Source: Anaeromassilibacillus senegalensis (GTDB lineage: Bacteria; Bacillota; Clostridia; Oscillospirales; Acutalibacteraceae). From it: DNA of 64,000 bases. Within the stretch, counting starts at the first letter, position 1. Each line of letters begins with the position of its first letter. The notes under the pieces are model-generated. The model had not been told where the DNA came from. It ran no database searches and saw nothing but the letters and a program-made list of their open reading frames with translations. The DNA lies in the NCBI RefSeq assembly GCF_001261775.1, contig NZ_LN868538.1, forward strand, positions 496,001 through 560,000, read 5' to 3'. Of the stretch, positions 26,544 through 35,466 are shown piece after piece. Position numbers and translations under genes: made by a program.

Positions 26544-27639
26544 AAAAGTCAAAATTTCGATCTTTGGGGAGAGCCACGGCATTGCCATCGGCGTTGTGAT
26601 CGACGGCCTGCCCGCCGGCGAACCGATTGACATGGACGCCGTCCTGGAGCAGATGCGGCGCCGCGCGCCTGGACAGGACAAATCCGCGACGCCGCGCAAA
26701 GAGAGCGACTTCCCGCGGGTGGTCAGCGGCCTGCTGAACCACACCACGACGGGCGCGCCGCTCTGCGCCGTAATTGAGAATACCAATACGCGTTCGCAGG
26801 ATTACGGCAACCTGCTGGACGTTCCGCGTCCCGGCCATTCCGATTATCCGGCCTATCTCCTCTACCACGGCTGCAACGACATCCGCGGCGGCGGGCATTT
26901 CTCCGGCCGCCTGACCGCACCGCTCGTATTTGCGGGCGCTGTTTGCCGCCAGATTCTGGCGCGGCGGGGCATCCGTATCGGCGGGCACGTGGCGTCCGTC
27001 GCCTCCGTCGCGGACATTCCATTTGATCCGGTGCAAATTCCGGATCAGCTGCTGGAGGAGCTTTCCGCCGCGTACTTCCCAGTCATCGACGTGGAGAAAA
27101 AAGAGGAGATGCGCGCGCTGATCGAAGAAGCGCGCATGGCGCAGGACAGCGTCGGCGGCGTTGTGGAATGCGCGATCACAGGCGCGCCCGCGGGCGTCGG
27201 GGGGCCGCTGTTCGGCGGCATTGAACCGGTCTTATCCTCCATCCTGTTCGGCATCCCCGCCGTCAAAGGCGTGGAATTCGGCGACGGCTTCGGCTCCTGC
27301 GCACTGCGCGGCATCGAAAACAACGACCCATTCTACTATGACGAAACGGGTGCGGTGCGCACCCGCTCCAACCATGCGGGCGGCATTCTGGGCGGCATCA
27401 CCACCGGCATGCCGATGGTTTTCCGCGTGGGGATCAAGCCGACGGCCTCCATCAGCCAGAACCAGCAGAGCGTCAATTTGCAGACCAAACAGGAGCAGGT
27501 ATTATCGGTGCATGGAAGGCACGATCCCTGTATTGTGCCGCGCGCCGTCCCTGTGGTGGAAGCCGCGGCGGCTGTCGCGCTGATGAATTTTGACGGCATC
27601 CTGACGGGCGGCAATCCGGAAGGGGGCTGGCGCGCATGA
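26524..27639 (+). CDS. aroC: chorismate synthase
   Basis: 371 residues from the ATG at 26524, picked for GGGAGGAAAAG just ahead of it. It overlaps aroA by 20 nt. FMN-dependent loss of phosphate from EPSP. Motifs: FGESHGIAIGVVIDGLPAG, RPGHSDYPAYLLYHG, GGGHFSGRLTAPLVFAG and the C-terminal GRHDPCIVPRAVPVVEA. The RR..RA-type flavin site is near RRRAPGQDKSATPRKE. Confidence 0.97.
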   Translation: MSSAWGEKVKISIFGESHGIAIGVVIDGLPAGEPIDMDAVLEQMRRRAPGQDKSATPRKESDFPRVVSGLLNHTTTGAPLCAVIENTNTRSQDYGNLLDVPRPGHSDYPAYLLYHGCNDIRGGGHFSGRLTAPLVFAGAVCRQILARRGIRIGGHVASVASVADIPFDPVQIPDQLLEELSAAYFPVIDVEKKEEMRALIEEARMAQDSVGGVVECAITGAPAGVGGPLFGGIEPVLSSILFGIPAVKGVEFGDGFGSCALRGIENNDPFYYDETGAVRTRSNHAGGILGGITTGMPMVFRVGIKPTASISQNQQSVNLQTKQEQVLSVHGRHDPCIVPRAVPVVEAAAAVALMNFDGILTGGNPEGGWRA

Positions 27640-28760
27640 CATTGGAAGAAGTGCGCAGGGAAATCGACGCGATCGACAGCCAGCTGCTTCCGCTGTTCCT
27701 CAAGCGCATGGATTGTGCCGGGCAGGTGGCGGAAATCAAACGGGAACAAAATCTTCCCGTACTCAACTCCGCGCGCGAGCAGGAGATTCTCGATTCCATG
27801 GCGCAGCGGGCGGACCGCTACGCCGGGGAAGCCCGCATGCTCTACGCCACCTTGATGGATATGAGCCGTGCGATCCAGCACAATCTTTTAGGAAGCGGGA
27901 GAGAACTGCGCGAGCTGATGGAGAACGCGGAGCCTGCCCCGGTCAAAACCGACCGCATCGCCTGCCTGGGCGTCAACGGCTCCTTTTCCCACGAGGCGGT
28001 CAAAGGGCTGTATCCACAGGCAGAACCGCTTTTCTTTGACAACTTCGCTGCAATCTTTGATGCTGTTGCCGGCGGAGAAGCCGACCTCGGCGTGCTTCCC
28101 GTGGAAAATTCCTCCGCAGGCTCCGTCAGTGAAGTGTATGACTTGATCTTAAAATACCGCTTTTATATTGTAGCGGCGGAAACGCTGCAGATCCATAACT
28201 GCCTGGCAGTGCCGGAGGGCACCCAAATGGAGGACGTCCGCACCGCCTATTCCCATCCGCAACCGATTGCGCAGTGCTCCAACTTCATCGCGGAACACCA
28301 TTTGCAGACGGTCCCCTGTTCCGCTACGGCGGCGGCGGCCCAGAAGGTTGCACAGGAACGGCAGCCCGGCACGGCGGCAATCTGCTCCGAGCCCGCCGCG
28401 CAGGAATACGGTCTGCAGATTCTGGCGAAGGACATCCAGAACAGCAGCAACAACTGCACGCGTTTCATCGCCATCAGCCGCCGGATGTTTATTCCGCAGG
28501 GCGCCAATAAAATCAGCCTGTGTTTCTCTTTGCCGCACCGCACCGGCACCCTGCATGGCGTTCTGGCACGCTTTGCCGCCGCGGGGCTGAACCTGACGAA
28601 GATCGAGAGCCGTCCCATCGCGGGCAAAACCTTCGAGTACGATTTTTACCTTGACTTTACCGGCAACGTGCTGGAACCGCATACGCTCGACCTGATTGCC
28701 GCTTTGAGCGACGAGCTTCCACGATTTTCCTTCCTCGGCAACTATCTGGAACAGGAATAA
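27636..28760 (+). CDS. pheA: bifunctional chorismate mutase / prephenate dehydratase (P-protein)
   Basis: 374 residues. Residues 1-~85 are an AroQ chorismate mutase (EEVRREIDAIDSQLLPLFLK, REQEILDSMAQRA). From ~108 the dehydratase follows (IACLGVNGSFSHEAVKGLY, VLPVENSSAGSVSEVYDLI, NNCTRFIAISRR with the TRF site). The end is an ACT domain with the Phe-binding ESRP (LNLTKIESRPIAGKTFEYDF). So Phe feedback is likely kept. It overlaps aroC by 4 nt. Confidence 0.96.
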   Translation: MTLEEVRREIDAIDSQLLPLFLKRMDCAGQVAEIKREQNLPVLNSAREQEILDSMAQRADRYAGEARMLYATLMDMSRAIQHNLLGSGRELRELMENAEPAPVKTDRIACLGVNGSFSHEAVKGLYPQAEPLFFDNFAAIFDAVAGGEADLGVLPVENSSAGSVSEVYDLILKYRFYIVAAETLQIHNCLAVPEGTQMEDVRTAYSHPQPIAQCSNFIAEHHLQTVPCSATAAAAQKVAQERQPGTAAICSEPAAQEYGLQILAKDIQNSSNNCTRFIAISRRMFIPQGANKISLCFSLPHRTGTLHGVLARFAAAGLNLTKIESRPIAGKTFEYDFYLDFTGNVLEPHTLDLIAALSDELPRFSFLGNYLEQE

Positions 28761-28779
28761 CAAACAGGGAGGTCTTTTC

Positions 28780-29658
28780 ATGAAGCGCATTCTGGTTTTA
28801 GGCGGCACACGCTTTTTCGGCAGGCACATGGTTTCCGCGCTGCTCGCGAAGGGGCATTCCGTTACCATTGCAACCCGGGGACAAACACCGGACCCCTTCG
28901 GCAATACAGTGGAGCGCATCGTACTGGAACGGACGGACGCAGACTGCATCTGTCAGGCCCTTTTGGGAAAGTCCTTCGACGTCGTCTGCGACAGCCTGGC
29001 CTATACCTCCAACGACGTGCGCGCGCTGTTGGACTCGTATCATCCATACCGATACGTCATGACCTCTTCCACCGCGGTCTACCAGCCGCTGGCGCTTCAT
29101 ACCACAGAGGCGGATTTTGATCCCCTGCAAATCCCTCTCAAATGGTGCGGCAGAGGGGACGATTCCTATGCCGCATGTAAGCAGCAGGCGGAAGCGGCCC
29201 TTCGCCAGATATACCCGTCGATTCCCGCCGTCGCCGTCCGGTTCCCCTTTGTCATCGGGGAGGACGACTACACCCGGAGGCTGTATTTTTACGTGGAAAA
29301 TGCGATCAAAGGAATTCCCATGCATATTGACAACCTTGACGCGCAGATGGCGTTCGTCCACGCACCGGAGGCGGGACGCTTTCTCGCCTGGGCTGCCGTG
29401 CAGGACTACACCGGCCCGCTCAACGGAGCAAGCGCCGGGACGATTTCGATCCGGGAAATCCTGCAATATGTAGAACGGCAGACCGGGATGCAGGCGCTTC
29501 TCAATCCAAAGGGACTGCCCGCCCCTTACAATGGAACCGGGCCCTATTCCATCGACACGGCTTTGGCCAGCCGCCTTGGGTTCTCTTTTTCCAATCTGGA
29601 TGACTGGATCTACACGCTGCTGGATGCTTTCATTCAACAGGCTCGCGTTTCCATATAA
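28780..29658 (+). CDS. NAD-dependent epimerase/reductase-like protein (extended SDR)
   Basis: 292 residues. The N-terminal ILVLGGTRFFGRHMVSALL is the GxxFxG Rossmann site. Tyr and Lys of the SDR pair appear as YAACK (~128-132) after SSTAVYQ. It resembles the short reductases annotated as NAD-epimerases in Clostridia; the substrate is unknown. It follows pheA by 19 nt and ends at the operon terminator, so it is co-transcribed with the aro genes, without a known link to them. Confidence 0.8.
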   Translation: MKRILVLGGTRFFGRHMVSALLAKGHSVTIATRGQTPDPFGNTVERIVLERTDADCICQALLGKSFDVVCDSLAYTSNDVRALLDSYHPYRYVMTSSTAVYQPLALHTTEADFDPLQIPLKWCGRGDDSYAACKQQAEAALRQIYPSIPAVAVRFPFVIGEDDYTRRLYFYVENAIKGIPMHIDNLDAQMAFVHAPEAGRFLAWAAVQDYTGPLNGASAGTISIREILQYVERQTGMQALLNPKGLPAPYNGTGPYSIDTALASRLGFSFSNLDDWIYTLLDAFIQQARVSI

Positions 29659-29661
29659 AAG

Positions 29662-29708
29662 AAATCCCGCACAGCTTTGCAGAATCTGCAAGACTGTGCG
29701 GGATTTTT
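29662..29708. terminator. bidirectional terminator between the aro operon and the antiporter gene
   Basis: 13-bp stem AAATCCCGCACAG/CTGTGCGGGATTT with a 19-nt loop that itself pairs (TTGCAG/CTGCAA). T-run on the plus side, A-run on the other. It separates two convergent genes. Confidence 0.9.
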
Positions 29709-29722
29709 CTTGATCAGTTTGT

Positions 29723-30943
29723 CTATGCCTGCGCTGCGGCCGCCGGAGCTGTAACCGCTTTTGTTTCCACCTCCGCCGGTGGATCCTTCCGGTACAGGAC
29801 CTTCAGGATGATCGGTGTAATAATGGAGGAAACAATGATCAGGATGATGATGGCGCTGAAGAGAACCGGCTCCAGCAATCCAACGGCCAGGCCCTTCTGT
29901 CCGACAATCAGCGCAACCTCGCCGCGCGTCATCATGCCCACGCCGATCTTCAGCGACTCATTCCAGTTGAATTTTGTAACCTTGGCCGCCAGACCGCAGC
30001 CAATAATTTTGGTTGCCAGCGCTACAACCACCAGCGCCAGGGAGAAAAACAGCAGCGTGGGGGTCATACCCTTGATCTCCGTCTTCAGACCGATGCTGGC
30101 AAAGAAGATCGGGCCAAACAGCATATAGGCGTTGACGTCCACTTTCTCGACAATGTATTCCGAAGAGCGCACATTGCAGAGGATAATGCCCGCCAGATAC
30201 GCGCCGGTGATGTCCGCGATGCCGAAGAAACGCTCCGCGACATAGGCCAGGATCAGGCAGAGCGCAAAACCGTAAATCGGCAATCTTCTCTGACGCGGAT
30301 ACCGCTTATCCAGCCACTTGAAGAAGTAGTAGCACAGCATACCGATCACCGCCGCAAAAACAAAGAACAGGCCGGTGTTGATCAGCACGCTGCTCGGGTT
30401 GACGCTCGGGTCCTTCATGCCGACGACAAAAGTCAAGAGGATAATCCCGATCACGTCGTCGATGATCGCGGCGCTCAGGATCGTCGTTCCCACTTTTCCC
30501 TTCAGCCGTCCCATCTCGCGCAGGGTCTGCACGGTGATGCTGACAGACGTCGCGGTCAAAATCACACCGATGAACACTGCCTTAAAGAAACCCTCCGACA
30601 TTGCCGGCGCAAAGCCGTTAAACAGGGAGTACAGCAGGTATCCGCCGCCCAGCGGCACCAGAACACCCATGCAGGCGATCAGAAAAGCGGGGCCGCCGGT
30701 GCTCTTCAACTCTTTTAAATCGGTTTCCAGTCCGGCCACAAACATCAGCATGATGACGCCGATCTCCGCCATCTTGACCAGAAACTCGCTGGAATCCACA
30801 ATTCCCAGCACATTCGGGCCGATGATCAGGCCCGCGACGATCTCTCCCACCACCTGCGGGATGTGAATTTTCCGAAATAAAATTCCAAACAGCTTCGCCG
30901 CAATCACAATGATTCCCAAATCCAGGAAAAAGTCGTACGACAT
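29723..30943 (-). CDS. cation:proton antiporter, CPA2 family
   Basis: 406 residues, about 12 membrane segments. MSYDFFLDLGIIVIAAKLFG then HIPQVVGEIVAGLIIGPNVLG is the CPA2 N-terminus (KefB/GerN/NapA type). The ion-binding region reads ATSVSITVQTLREMG and AAIIDDVIGIILL with the paired Asp expected for electrogenic Na/H exchange. No RCK/TrkA domain follows, so it is a pore-only form; the tail is Ala/Glu-rich. Confidence 0.9.
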   Translation of the reverse strand: MSYDFFLDLGIIVIAAKLFGILFRKIHIPQVVGEIVAGLIIGPNVLGIVDSSEFLVKMAEIGVIMLMFVAGLETDLKELKSTGGPAFLIACMGVLVPLGGGYLLYSLFNGFAPAMSEGFFKAVFIGVILTATSVSITVQTLREMGRLKGKVGTTILSAAIIDDVIGIILLTFVVGMKDPSVNPSSVLINTGLFFVFAAVIGMLCYYFFKWLDKRYPRQRRLPIYGFALCLILAYVAERFFGIADITGAYLAGIILCNVRSSEYIVEKVDVNAYMLFGPIFFASIGLKTEIKGMTPTLLFFSLALVVVALATKIIGCGLAAKVTKFNWNESLKIGVGMMTRGEVALIVGQKGLAVGLLEPVLFSAIIILIIVSSIITPIILKVLYRKDPPAEVETKAVTAPAAAAQA

Positions 30944-30947
30944 TGTT

Positions 30948-31016
30948 CAAGTCCCCCTCATATCTCGTTCATAATTTTTCAACAAATTAAAGTTTACGAC
31001 TCAGAAGGGGGACTTG
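30948..31016. repeat. 11-bp perfect inverted repeat flanking the antiporter promoter
   Basis: CAAGTCCCCCT at 30948-30958 and AGGGGGACTTG at 31006-31016, 47 nt apart. The inner copy covers the ribosome site of the antiporter; the outer touches the -35 box, so it is not in the transcript. It may be a two-site operator; that is inference. Confidence 0.6.
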
Positions 31017-31020
31017 TCAA
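30991..31020 (-). promoter_or_regulatory. sigma-A promoter of the antiporter gene
   Basis: Minus strand TTGACA, 18 nt, TAAACT, ~48 nt before the ATG at 30943. Confidence 0.65.
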
Positions 31021-31065
31021 TGAAAGACCTGACAAAATCCGAGTGTCTTCGAGGGAATTTTTTGC

Positions 31066-31998
31066 CTATTTCGGTTGCGGATTAACCGGCCTTGCCGCCA
31101 GCGCAATCCACCCCTTCTCCTCACGGCGGTCAAAGATTGTAAATTTCCCCGCCAGTGCGCGCAGAACATCCTGTTCGCGCGTATCGATAATGCCGCTCAT
31201 CAGGTAGACGGCATCCGGCGCCAAAAACTGCCGCACATCCTCCGTCAGCAGGATGATGATATCCGCCACAATATTGGCCACCACCACGTCGTAAGTCCCG
31301 CTGACCTTGTCCGTCAGGTTGCCGCAAATCGCTGTAAATTTTTCCTGCACGCCGTTGAGCTCCGCGTTCTGTACCGCTGTTTTGACCGCCAGCTCGTCGA
31401 TGTCCACGCCGACGGCGCTCTGCGCCCCCAGCAGCAGCGCCGCAACGGAGAGGATGCCGCTCCCGCAGCCCACATCCAGCACGGTGCTGCCGGGCCGGAC
31501 CACCTGTTCCAGCAGCTCCATGCACAAACGCGTCGTCTCGTGCGTACCGGTGCCGAAGGCCAGGCCAGGCTCCAGGTGCAGCACCGTACGGCCCTGCGCG
31601 TCAAACTCATTTTCCCAGTTGGGGCGGATCAGCAGCTTTTCTCCCACCGGGATCGGTTTAAAATACTTTTTCCAGTTGTTGATCCAGTCCTCCTCCACAC
31701 AGGCGGCGGTGGAAATGGTGTGCGCGATGCCTTCCGCGTTGTAGCGTTCGCTCAGAAAGGCGATTGCCTCCGCCGGGTTTGCCTCCGGGCTGATGTAAAC
31801 ATGCACCAGCGCTTTGGTGCGGTCCTTTTTCAGCAGGTCCTCGTCGATCAGGTCGATGTGCGCGATCTCCCACGCCTCTTCCTCCAAATGGGAATAGTCC
31901 TCAATATAGATGCCGTACGGCACCACCATCTGCGCGATATCCCCCGCGCGGTCCACTTCTTTTGCATCGACGGAAACGGTCACTTCTGTCCAGTCCAT
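31066..31998 (-). CDS. prmA: ribosomal protein L11 methyltransferase
   Basis: 310 residues from the ATG at 31998 with GGAGGGCG ahead; the open frame continues upstream but crosses the divergent promoter region. SAM-binding motif LDVGCGSGILSVAALLLGA (~177-195), preceded by GLAFGTGTHETTRLCMELLE, and motif NIVADIIILL after it. It methylates L11 (rplK, not in this window). An N-terminal substrate domain of ~100 residues is present. Confidence 0.95.
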   Translation of the reverse strand: MDWTEVTVSVDAKEVDRAGDIAQMVVPYGIYIEDYSHLEEEAWEIAHIDLIDEDLLKKDRTKALVHVYISPEANPAEAIAFLSERYNAEGIAHTISTAACVEEDWINNWKKYFKPIPVGEKLLIRPNWENEFDAQGRTVLHLEPGLAFGTGTHETTRLCMELLEQVVRPGSTVLDVGCGSGILSVAALLLGAQSAVGVDIDELAVKTAVQNAELNGVQEKFTAICGNLTDKVSGTYDVVVANIVADIIILLTEDVRQFLAPDAVYLMSGIIDTREQDVLRALAGKFTIFDRREEKGWIALAARPVNPQPK

Positions 31999-32076
31999 AA
32001 CGCCCTCCAAAACTTTGATGATAAATTTTATTATATACCAATATATATGGTATGTACAGGCAAAGGAGGCGATGCA

Positions 32077-33435
32077 GTGAAGAAGCGGGGCGAATTTCTG
32101 GCAAACACGGCGATCCTGACGGGAGGCACGCTCCTTTTGCGGTTCTGCAACATCTGGTTCCGCGTATACATCATCGGAAAAATCGGCACGGAAGGCATGG
32201 GCCTGTACCAGCTGATCTTTTCGATTTTCTCCCTTGCAATCGCCACCTGCACCAGTGGGGCGGGACTGACGGTCACCCGCATGGTGGCGGAAGGCCGCGG
32301 CACGCGGCCCTGCATTCGCAAATGCCTGATTTTTTCCCTGTCCGTCAGTTTTCTGGCGGCTGCCGTGCTGTGGATCGGCTCTGATTTCTTCGCGCGGCAG
32401 TTTCTGAACATCGAAAGCGGCCTGCCGCTGCGTCTCCTGGCCCCCGGCCTGCCCTTCATGGCGATCTGCGCTTGCCTCAAAGGCTATTTCCTCGCCGTCC
32501 GCAACAGCGTGGTGCCCGCCCTGGCGGAACTTCTGGAGCAATTTACCACCATCGGTGCGACGATTGCCTTTTTCTTTGTCTTCACGCCGTTCAGCGCGCT
32601 GATGCTGGCCTCCACCGTGGGCGAAGTCGCCTCCTGCGCGGTGGTGTTCTTTGTGTACCGCATCATGACGCGCAAGCGCCCAGCGGCGGACTGCAGCCGG
32701 TCCGCCGGGTACCGGCAGATTGCGCACATCGCCATGCCGGTTCTCAGCGGTTCGTTCATCCGCAGCTTTCTGAGCAGCACGGAAAACCTGCTGGTGCCGC
32801 GTGGACTCAAACGCTTCGGCGCGGACAGCTCTTCCGCCCTGTCCCAATACGGCATCATTCAGGGCATGGTGATGCCCATCCTGTTTTTTCCGTCTTCGTT
32901 CCTGTCCTCCATGTCCTCCATGCTGATCCCGGAGCTTGCGGAGGCGAACGCGCAGGGAAAACACAAATCCATTGAGGAATCCGCGTCGCGCACCTTCCGC
33001 TTTACCCTATTGTTCTCTTTTCTGGTCACAACCCTGTTGATCGTATACGCCGAAGACCTGGGCACTGCCTTTTATAACAGCCGGGAAGCGGGCATGTTCC
33101 TGCGCATTATGGCGCCCATCATTCCTCTGATGTATCTGGACAGCGTGGTGGACGGCATGCTTAAGGGGCTGGATCAGCAGATGTATTCCTTTAAATACAA
33201 CTTTATGGACTCCATCATGCGGGTCATTTTGATTGCGACGGCGCTGCCCCTGTTCGGCGTCAAGGCGTATATCTTCATCCTGTTTCTCAGCGAAATCTTC
33301 AACGCTTCCCTGAGCATCAGCCGGCTTCTGAAGGTCGCCCGCGTGGAGGTGGATATTGTCGGTTGGATCCTCACGCCTGCCGTAAGCGCCGCGCTGCTCT
33401 ACTATGTATTGACACTGATCCGGCAGCTTTGTTGA
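32077..33435 (+). CDS. polysaccharide/lipid flippase-like membrane protein (SpoVB/MVF family)
   Basis: 452 residues from GTG at 32077, 7 nt after AAAGGAGG. About 12-14 membrane segments. The start KKRGEFLANTAILTGGTLLL, RMVAEGRGT and the central PILFFPSSFLSSMSSMLIPE are characteristic of the SpoVB/MurJ-like MOP branch (Clostridia stage V sporulation protein B type). Members move lipid-linked sugars or act in spore cortex formation. Which substrate this one moves cannot be told. It is divergent from prmA across an AT-rich gap with the palindrome ATACCA-N7-TGGTAT. Confidence 0.85.
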   Translation: MKKRGEFLANTAILTGGTLLLRFCNIWFRVYIIGKIGTEGMGLYQLIFSIFSLAIATCTSGAGLTVTRMVAEGRGTRPCIRKCLIFSLSVSFLAAAVLWIGSDFFARQFLNIESGLPLRLLAPGLPFMAICACLKGYFLAVRNSVVPALAELLEQFTTIGATIAFFFVFTPFSALMLASTVGEVASCAVVFFVYRIMTRKRPAADCSRSAGYRQIAHIAMPVLSGSFIRSFLSSTENLLVPRGLKRFGADSSSALSQYGIIQGMVMPILFFPSSFLSSMSSMLIPELAEANAQGKHKSIEESASRTFRFTLLFSFLVTTLLIVYAEDLGTAFYNSREAGMFLRIMAPIIPLMYLDSVVDGMLKGLDQQMYSFKYNFMDSIMRVILIATALPLFGVKAYIFILFLSEIFNASLSISRLLKVARVEVDIVGWILTPAVSAALLYYVLTLIRQLC

Positions 33436-33460
33436 CAAAGAAAGTCGAAACAGCTATGAT
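33432..33460 (+). promoter_or_regulatory. sigma-A promoter of the CmpB-like gene
   Basis: TTGACA, 17 nt, TATGAT, near consensus; the -35 box overlaps the stop codon of the flippase-like gene. Confidence 0.85.
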
Positions 33461-33492
33461 TAAGTATAAATTTTGATACGGGAGGCGTTTTT

Positions 33493-34293
33493 TTGCAGAA
33501 TTTATCCGAGCTGTTCCTCCTGTTCACCATCTACAGCTTCATCGGCTGGATGTGTGAAAGCATTTATTGTTCCGTCATTGCCGAAAAATTGATTAATCGC
33601 GGATTTCTGAACGGCCCCTTCTGCCCCATTTACGGCGTGGGTGCGCTGCTGGTGATAAAGCTGCTTGCGCCGTTCGCGGGAAATCCGGCGGTTTTATACC
33701 TGGCGTCCGTTGTGGTAACCAGTATTTTAGAATATGTTACGGGGTTTCTCTTGGAAAAGCTGTTCCACACCAAATGGTGGGATTACTCCCACCGCCGCTT
33801 TAACTTGCAAGGGCGCGTCTGCCTGGGCAACGCGTTGTTGTTCGGCGTGATGGGCGTGATCGTCACACACCGGGTACATCCGTCCATCCTGCACCTGCTT
33901 GCGCAAATCCCCGCCGACTGGTTGCTGGCGCTCACCATCGCACTGGGAATCTACTTTCTATGTGATACCGCGATCACAGTGCGCACGATCCTGCAGCTCA
34001 ACGGCAGGCTGGCCGAGCTGCAAAGGGTACTGGACGAAATCCGCGAGAAGGGCGGAACCGTTCTGGACGAAAAGCGCCGCACGGTGCTGGAAACCAAAGC
34101 TCGCCTGGAGGAAGGGACAAAAGCGCGGCTGGAAGCCCTGCGCAGCCGGCAGAAGGCACTGGAACAGGAAAGCAGGCTTCTGCACCGCCGCCTGATCAAC
34201 GCTTTCCCGACCATGAAATCCATCCGCCACAGCGAATCGCTGGCGCATATGCAGCAGGCATTGCGGGAGCGGATGCAAAACCGGAAAAACTAA
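33493..34293 (+). CDS. putative ABC transporter permease-like membrane protein (CmpB family)
   Basis: 266 residues from TTG at 33493, with GGGAGGCG upstream. Five or so membrane segments (~5-165) with IYSFIGWMCESIYCSV, RGFLNGPFCPIYGVGALLVI and TKWWDYSHRRFNLQGRVCL, the signature of the family filed as putative ABC permease. The last ~90 residues form a charged helix (ELQRVLDEIREKGGTVLDEK, RLEALRSRQKALEQESRLL), probably a coiled coil in the cytoplasm. Function is unknown despite the name. Confidence 0.85.
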   Translation: MQNLSELFLLFTIYSFIGWMCESIYCSVIAEKLINRGFLNGPFCPIYGVGALLVIKLLAPFAGNPAVLYLASVVVTSILEYVTGFLLEKLFHTKWWDYSHRRFNLQGRVCLGNALLFGVMGVIVTHRVHPSILHLLAQIPADWLLALTIALGIYFLCDTAITVRTILQLNGRLAELQRVLDEIREKGGTVLDEKRRTVLETKARLEEGTKARLEALRSRQKALEQESRLLHRRLINAFPTMKSIRHSESLAHMQQALRERMQNRKN

Positions 34294-34303
34294 AAAACAT
34301 TGT

Positions 34304-34349
34304 ATCCGTAAAAGGGCGCTCCGATTGGAGCGCCCTTTTACGGATTTTG
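34304..34349. terminator. bidirectional terminator between converging genes
   Basis: 19-bp perfect stem from ATCCGTAAAAGGGCGCTCC, 4-nt loop, with TTTT on the plus side. Its right arm covers the last codons of the minus-strand gene ending at 34338. Confidence 0.92.
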
Positions 34350-34682
34350 CTTTTCCAGTTCCTCCGTCTGCCAAAGCTCCAGCAGCGCCTTGACGTCCTC
34401 ACGGAATTCCTTTGACTCCTGTAGTTCTCCCTGTTCCAGCGATTCCATCACCTCAAAGCGGAACGCCTCCGCCCCATAAGCGTTCCATTCCTTTTGCAGC
34501 GAGAGCACACAGCAGCTTCCTGTTTGGGCAGTCAGCTTGAAACGGTTCTCCGCCCCGCGCAGGTCCGGTGTGGAAAACAGGTGCTTTTCCCCGGTTTGCA
34601 TATTGGTGATACTGTAAACGCCGCCGACGGCTCTGCGCTCTTTATACGCCTTGATTGCAGCCCTTTTATTCTCTTTTTCCAT
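34338..34682 (-). CDS. GIY-YIG-like small nuclease-family protein
   Basis: 114 residues from the ATG at 34682. The N-terminal half reads KRAAIKAYKERRAVGGVYSI, TNMQTGEKHLFSTPDLRGAE: a GIY-like strand (GVY) followed by a tag resembling the stand-alone GIY-YIG proteins of Clostridia. The second Y-I-G strand is not obvious and a catalytic Arg/Glu pair cannot be assigned with care (candidates R43 and E66). It overlaps the preceding gene by 17 nt and so is coupled to it. Confidence 0.6.
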   Translation of the reverse strand: MEKENKRAAIKAYKERRAVGGVYSITNMQTGEKHLFSTPDLRGAENRFKLTAQTGSCCVLSLQKEWNAYGAEAFRFEVMESLEQGELQESKEFREDVKALLELWQTEELEKQNP

Positions 34683-35166
34683 GTCCGTACCCCATCTCCC
34701 GCAGCAGGTTTGCCAGCAGATGCAGCCGCTCAGAGAGCAGCTCGTCGTCCCGGCTGAACGCCTCCGCGAACAGCTTAATGTCCTCATCAATCTTATCATT
34801 GTCCGTACAAACGGATATTGTCATCGCGTCGCCCTGCAGGCCGATGCGGTCGATGTTCGGATTTTCCTCCTGGTACATCTTGTCGTACCGGTACGCCGTC
34901 TCGTTAAAATACTGCTTGGAACGGCAGATCAAAATTGCTAAGTCCAGCACACGGTGGATCGGCAGCTCTTCCGATTGACGGGACCATTTCTCGCCCGTAT
35001 AACGCCACACCTTAGCGGAAATATCCACCCTGCCGCGGTCGTTCCACTGTGCCAGACCGAGGGAAAGCCCCTGCGCGTCTGTCTCATAGGCACTGCGTCC
35101 GTCGATGTTGCTGTAATTTTCCGATACAATGACCGGCTTATGCTTCAATGTTGTTGGAATTTTCAT
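34666..35166 (-). CDS. conserved protein of unknown function (DUF6530-like)
   Basis: 166 residues; soluble, acidic, no signal peptide. MKIPTTLKHKPVIVSENYSN, then GLSLGLAQWNDRGRVDISAK and VWRYTGEKWSRQSEELPIHR, then a helical C-terminal part. I recognise this as a clostridial hypothetical family I believe is DUF6530; the number is from memory. It is first in a two-gene unit with the GIY-YIG-like protein, driven by a strong promoter and a large palindromic operator. Confidence 0.65.
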   Translation of the reverse strand: MKIPTTLKHKPVIVSENYSNIDGRSAYETDAQGLSLGLAQWNDRGRVDISAKVWRYTGEKWSRQSEELPIHRVLDLAILICRSKQYFNETAYRYDKMYQEENPNIDRIGLQGDAMTISVCTDNDKIDEDIKLFAEAFSRDDELLSERLHLLANLLREMGYGHGKRE

Positions 35167-35181
35167 ATTGACATCTCCTAT

Positions 35182-35220
35182 CTAGTAAATTAGTAAATTA
35201 GTAAATTACTAATTTACTAG
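35182..35220. promoter_or_regulatory. 39-bp palindromic operator with 8-bp direct repeats
   Basis: CTAGTAAATTAGTAA (35182-35196) is perfectly inverted at 35206-35220. TAGTAAAT also occurs three times in tandem from 35183. It lies between the -10 box and the ribosome site, so a bound repressor would block initiation, or the RNA could form a long AU hairpin. No regulator gene is next to it. Confidence 0.8.
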
Positions 35221-35249
35221 ATGTTACACCTTTCAAATGTATTTGTCAA
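35221..35249 (-). promoter_or_regulatory. sigma-A promoter of the DUF6530-like/GIY-YIG unit
   Basis: Minus strand TTGACA, 17 nt, TAACAT, adjoining the operator. The rest of the gap to 35466 shows nothing I can name. Confidence 0.8.
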
Positions 35250-35466
35250 GGGAAAGAAACATTTTCCAAATGTCTATTCAGCAAAATGGATTGATCCATT
35301 GGGAATCAACATGCTGCTTTGTCCACACGTAAGCTGGTGATTTCCGCGTTTGGCACCCATCTGTTTGACATCGTTTTATAAATGGGATAAACTGTTGGGT
35401 AATCCACTCGCCCGACAGGAAAATACAGGCGCTGCTCCATTTTATTATTGGAAAGAAGATGCTGCA

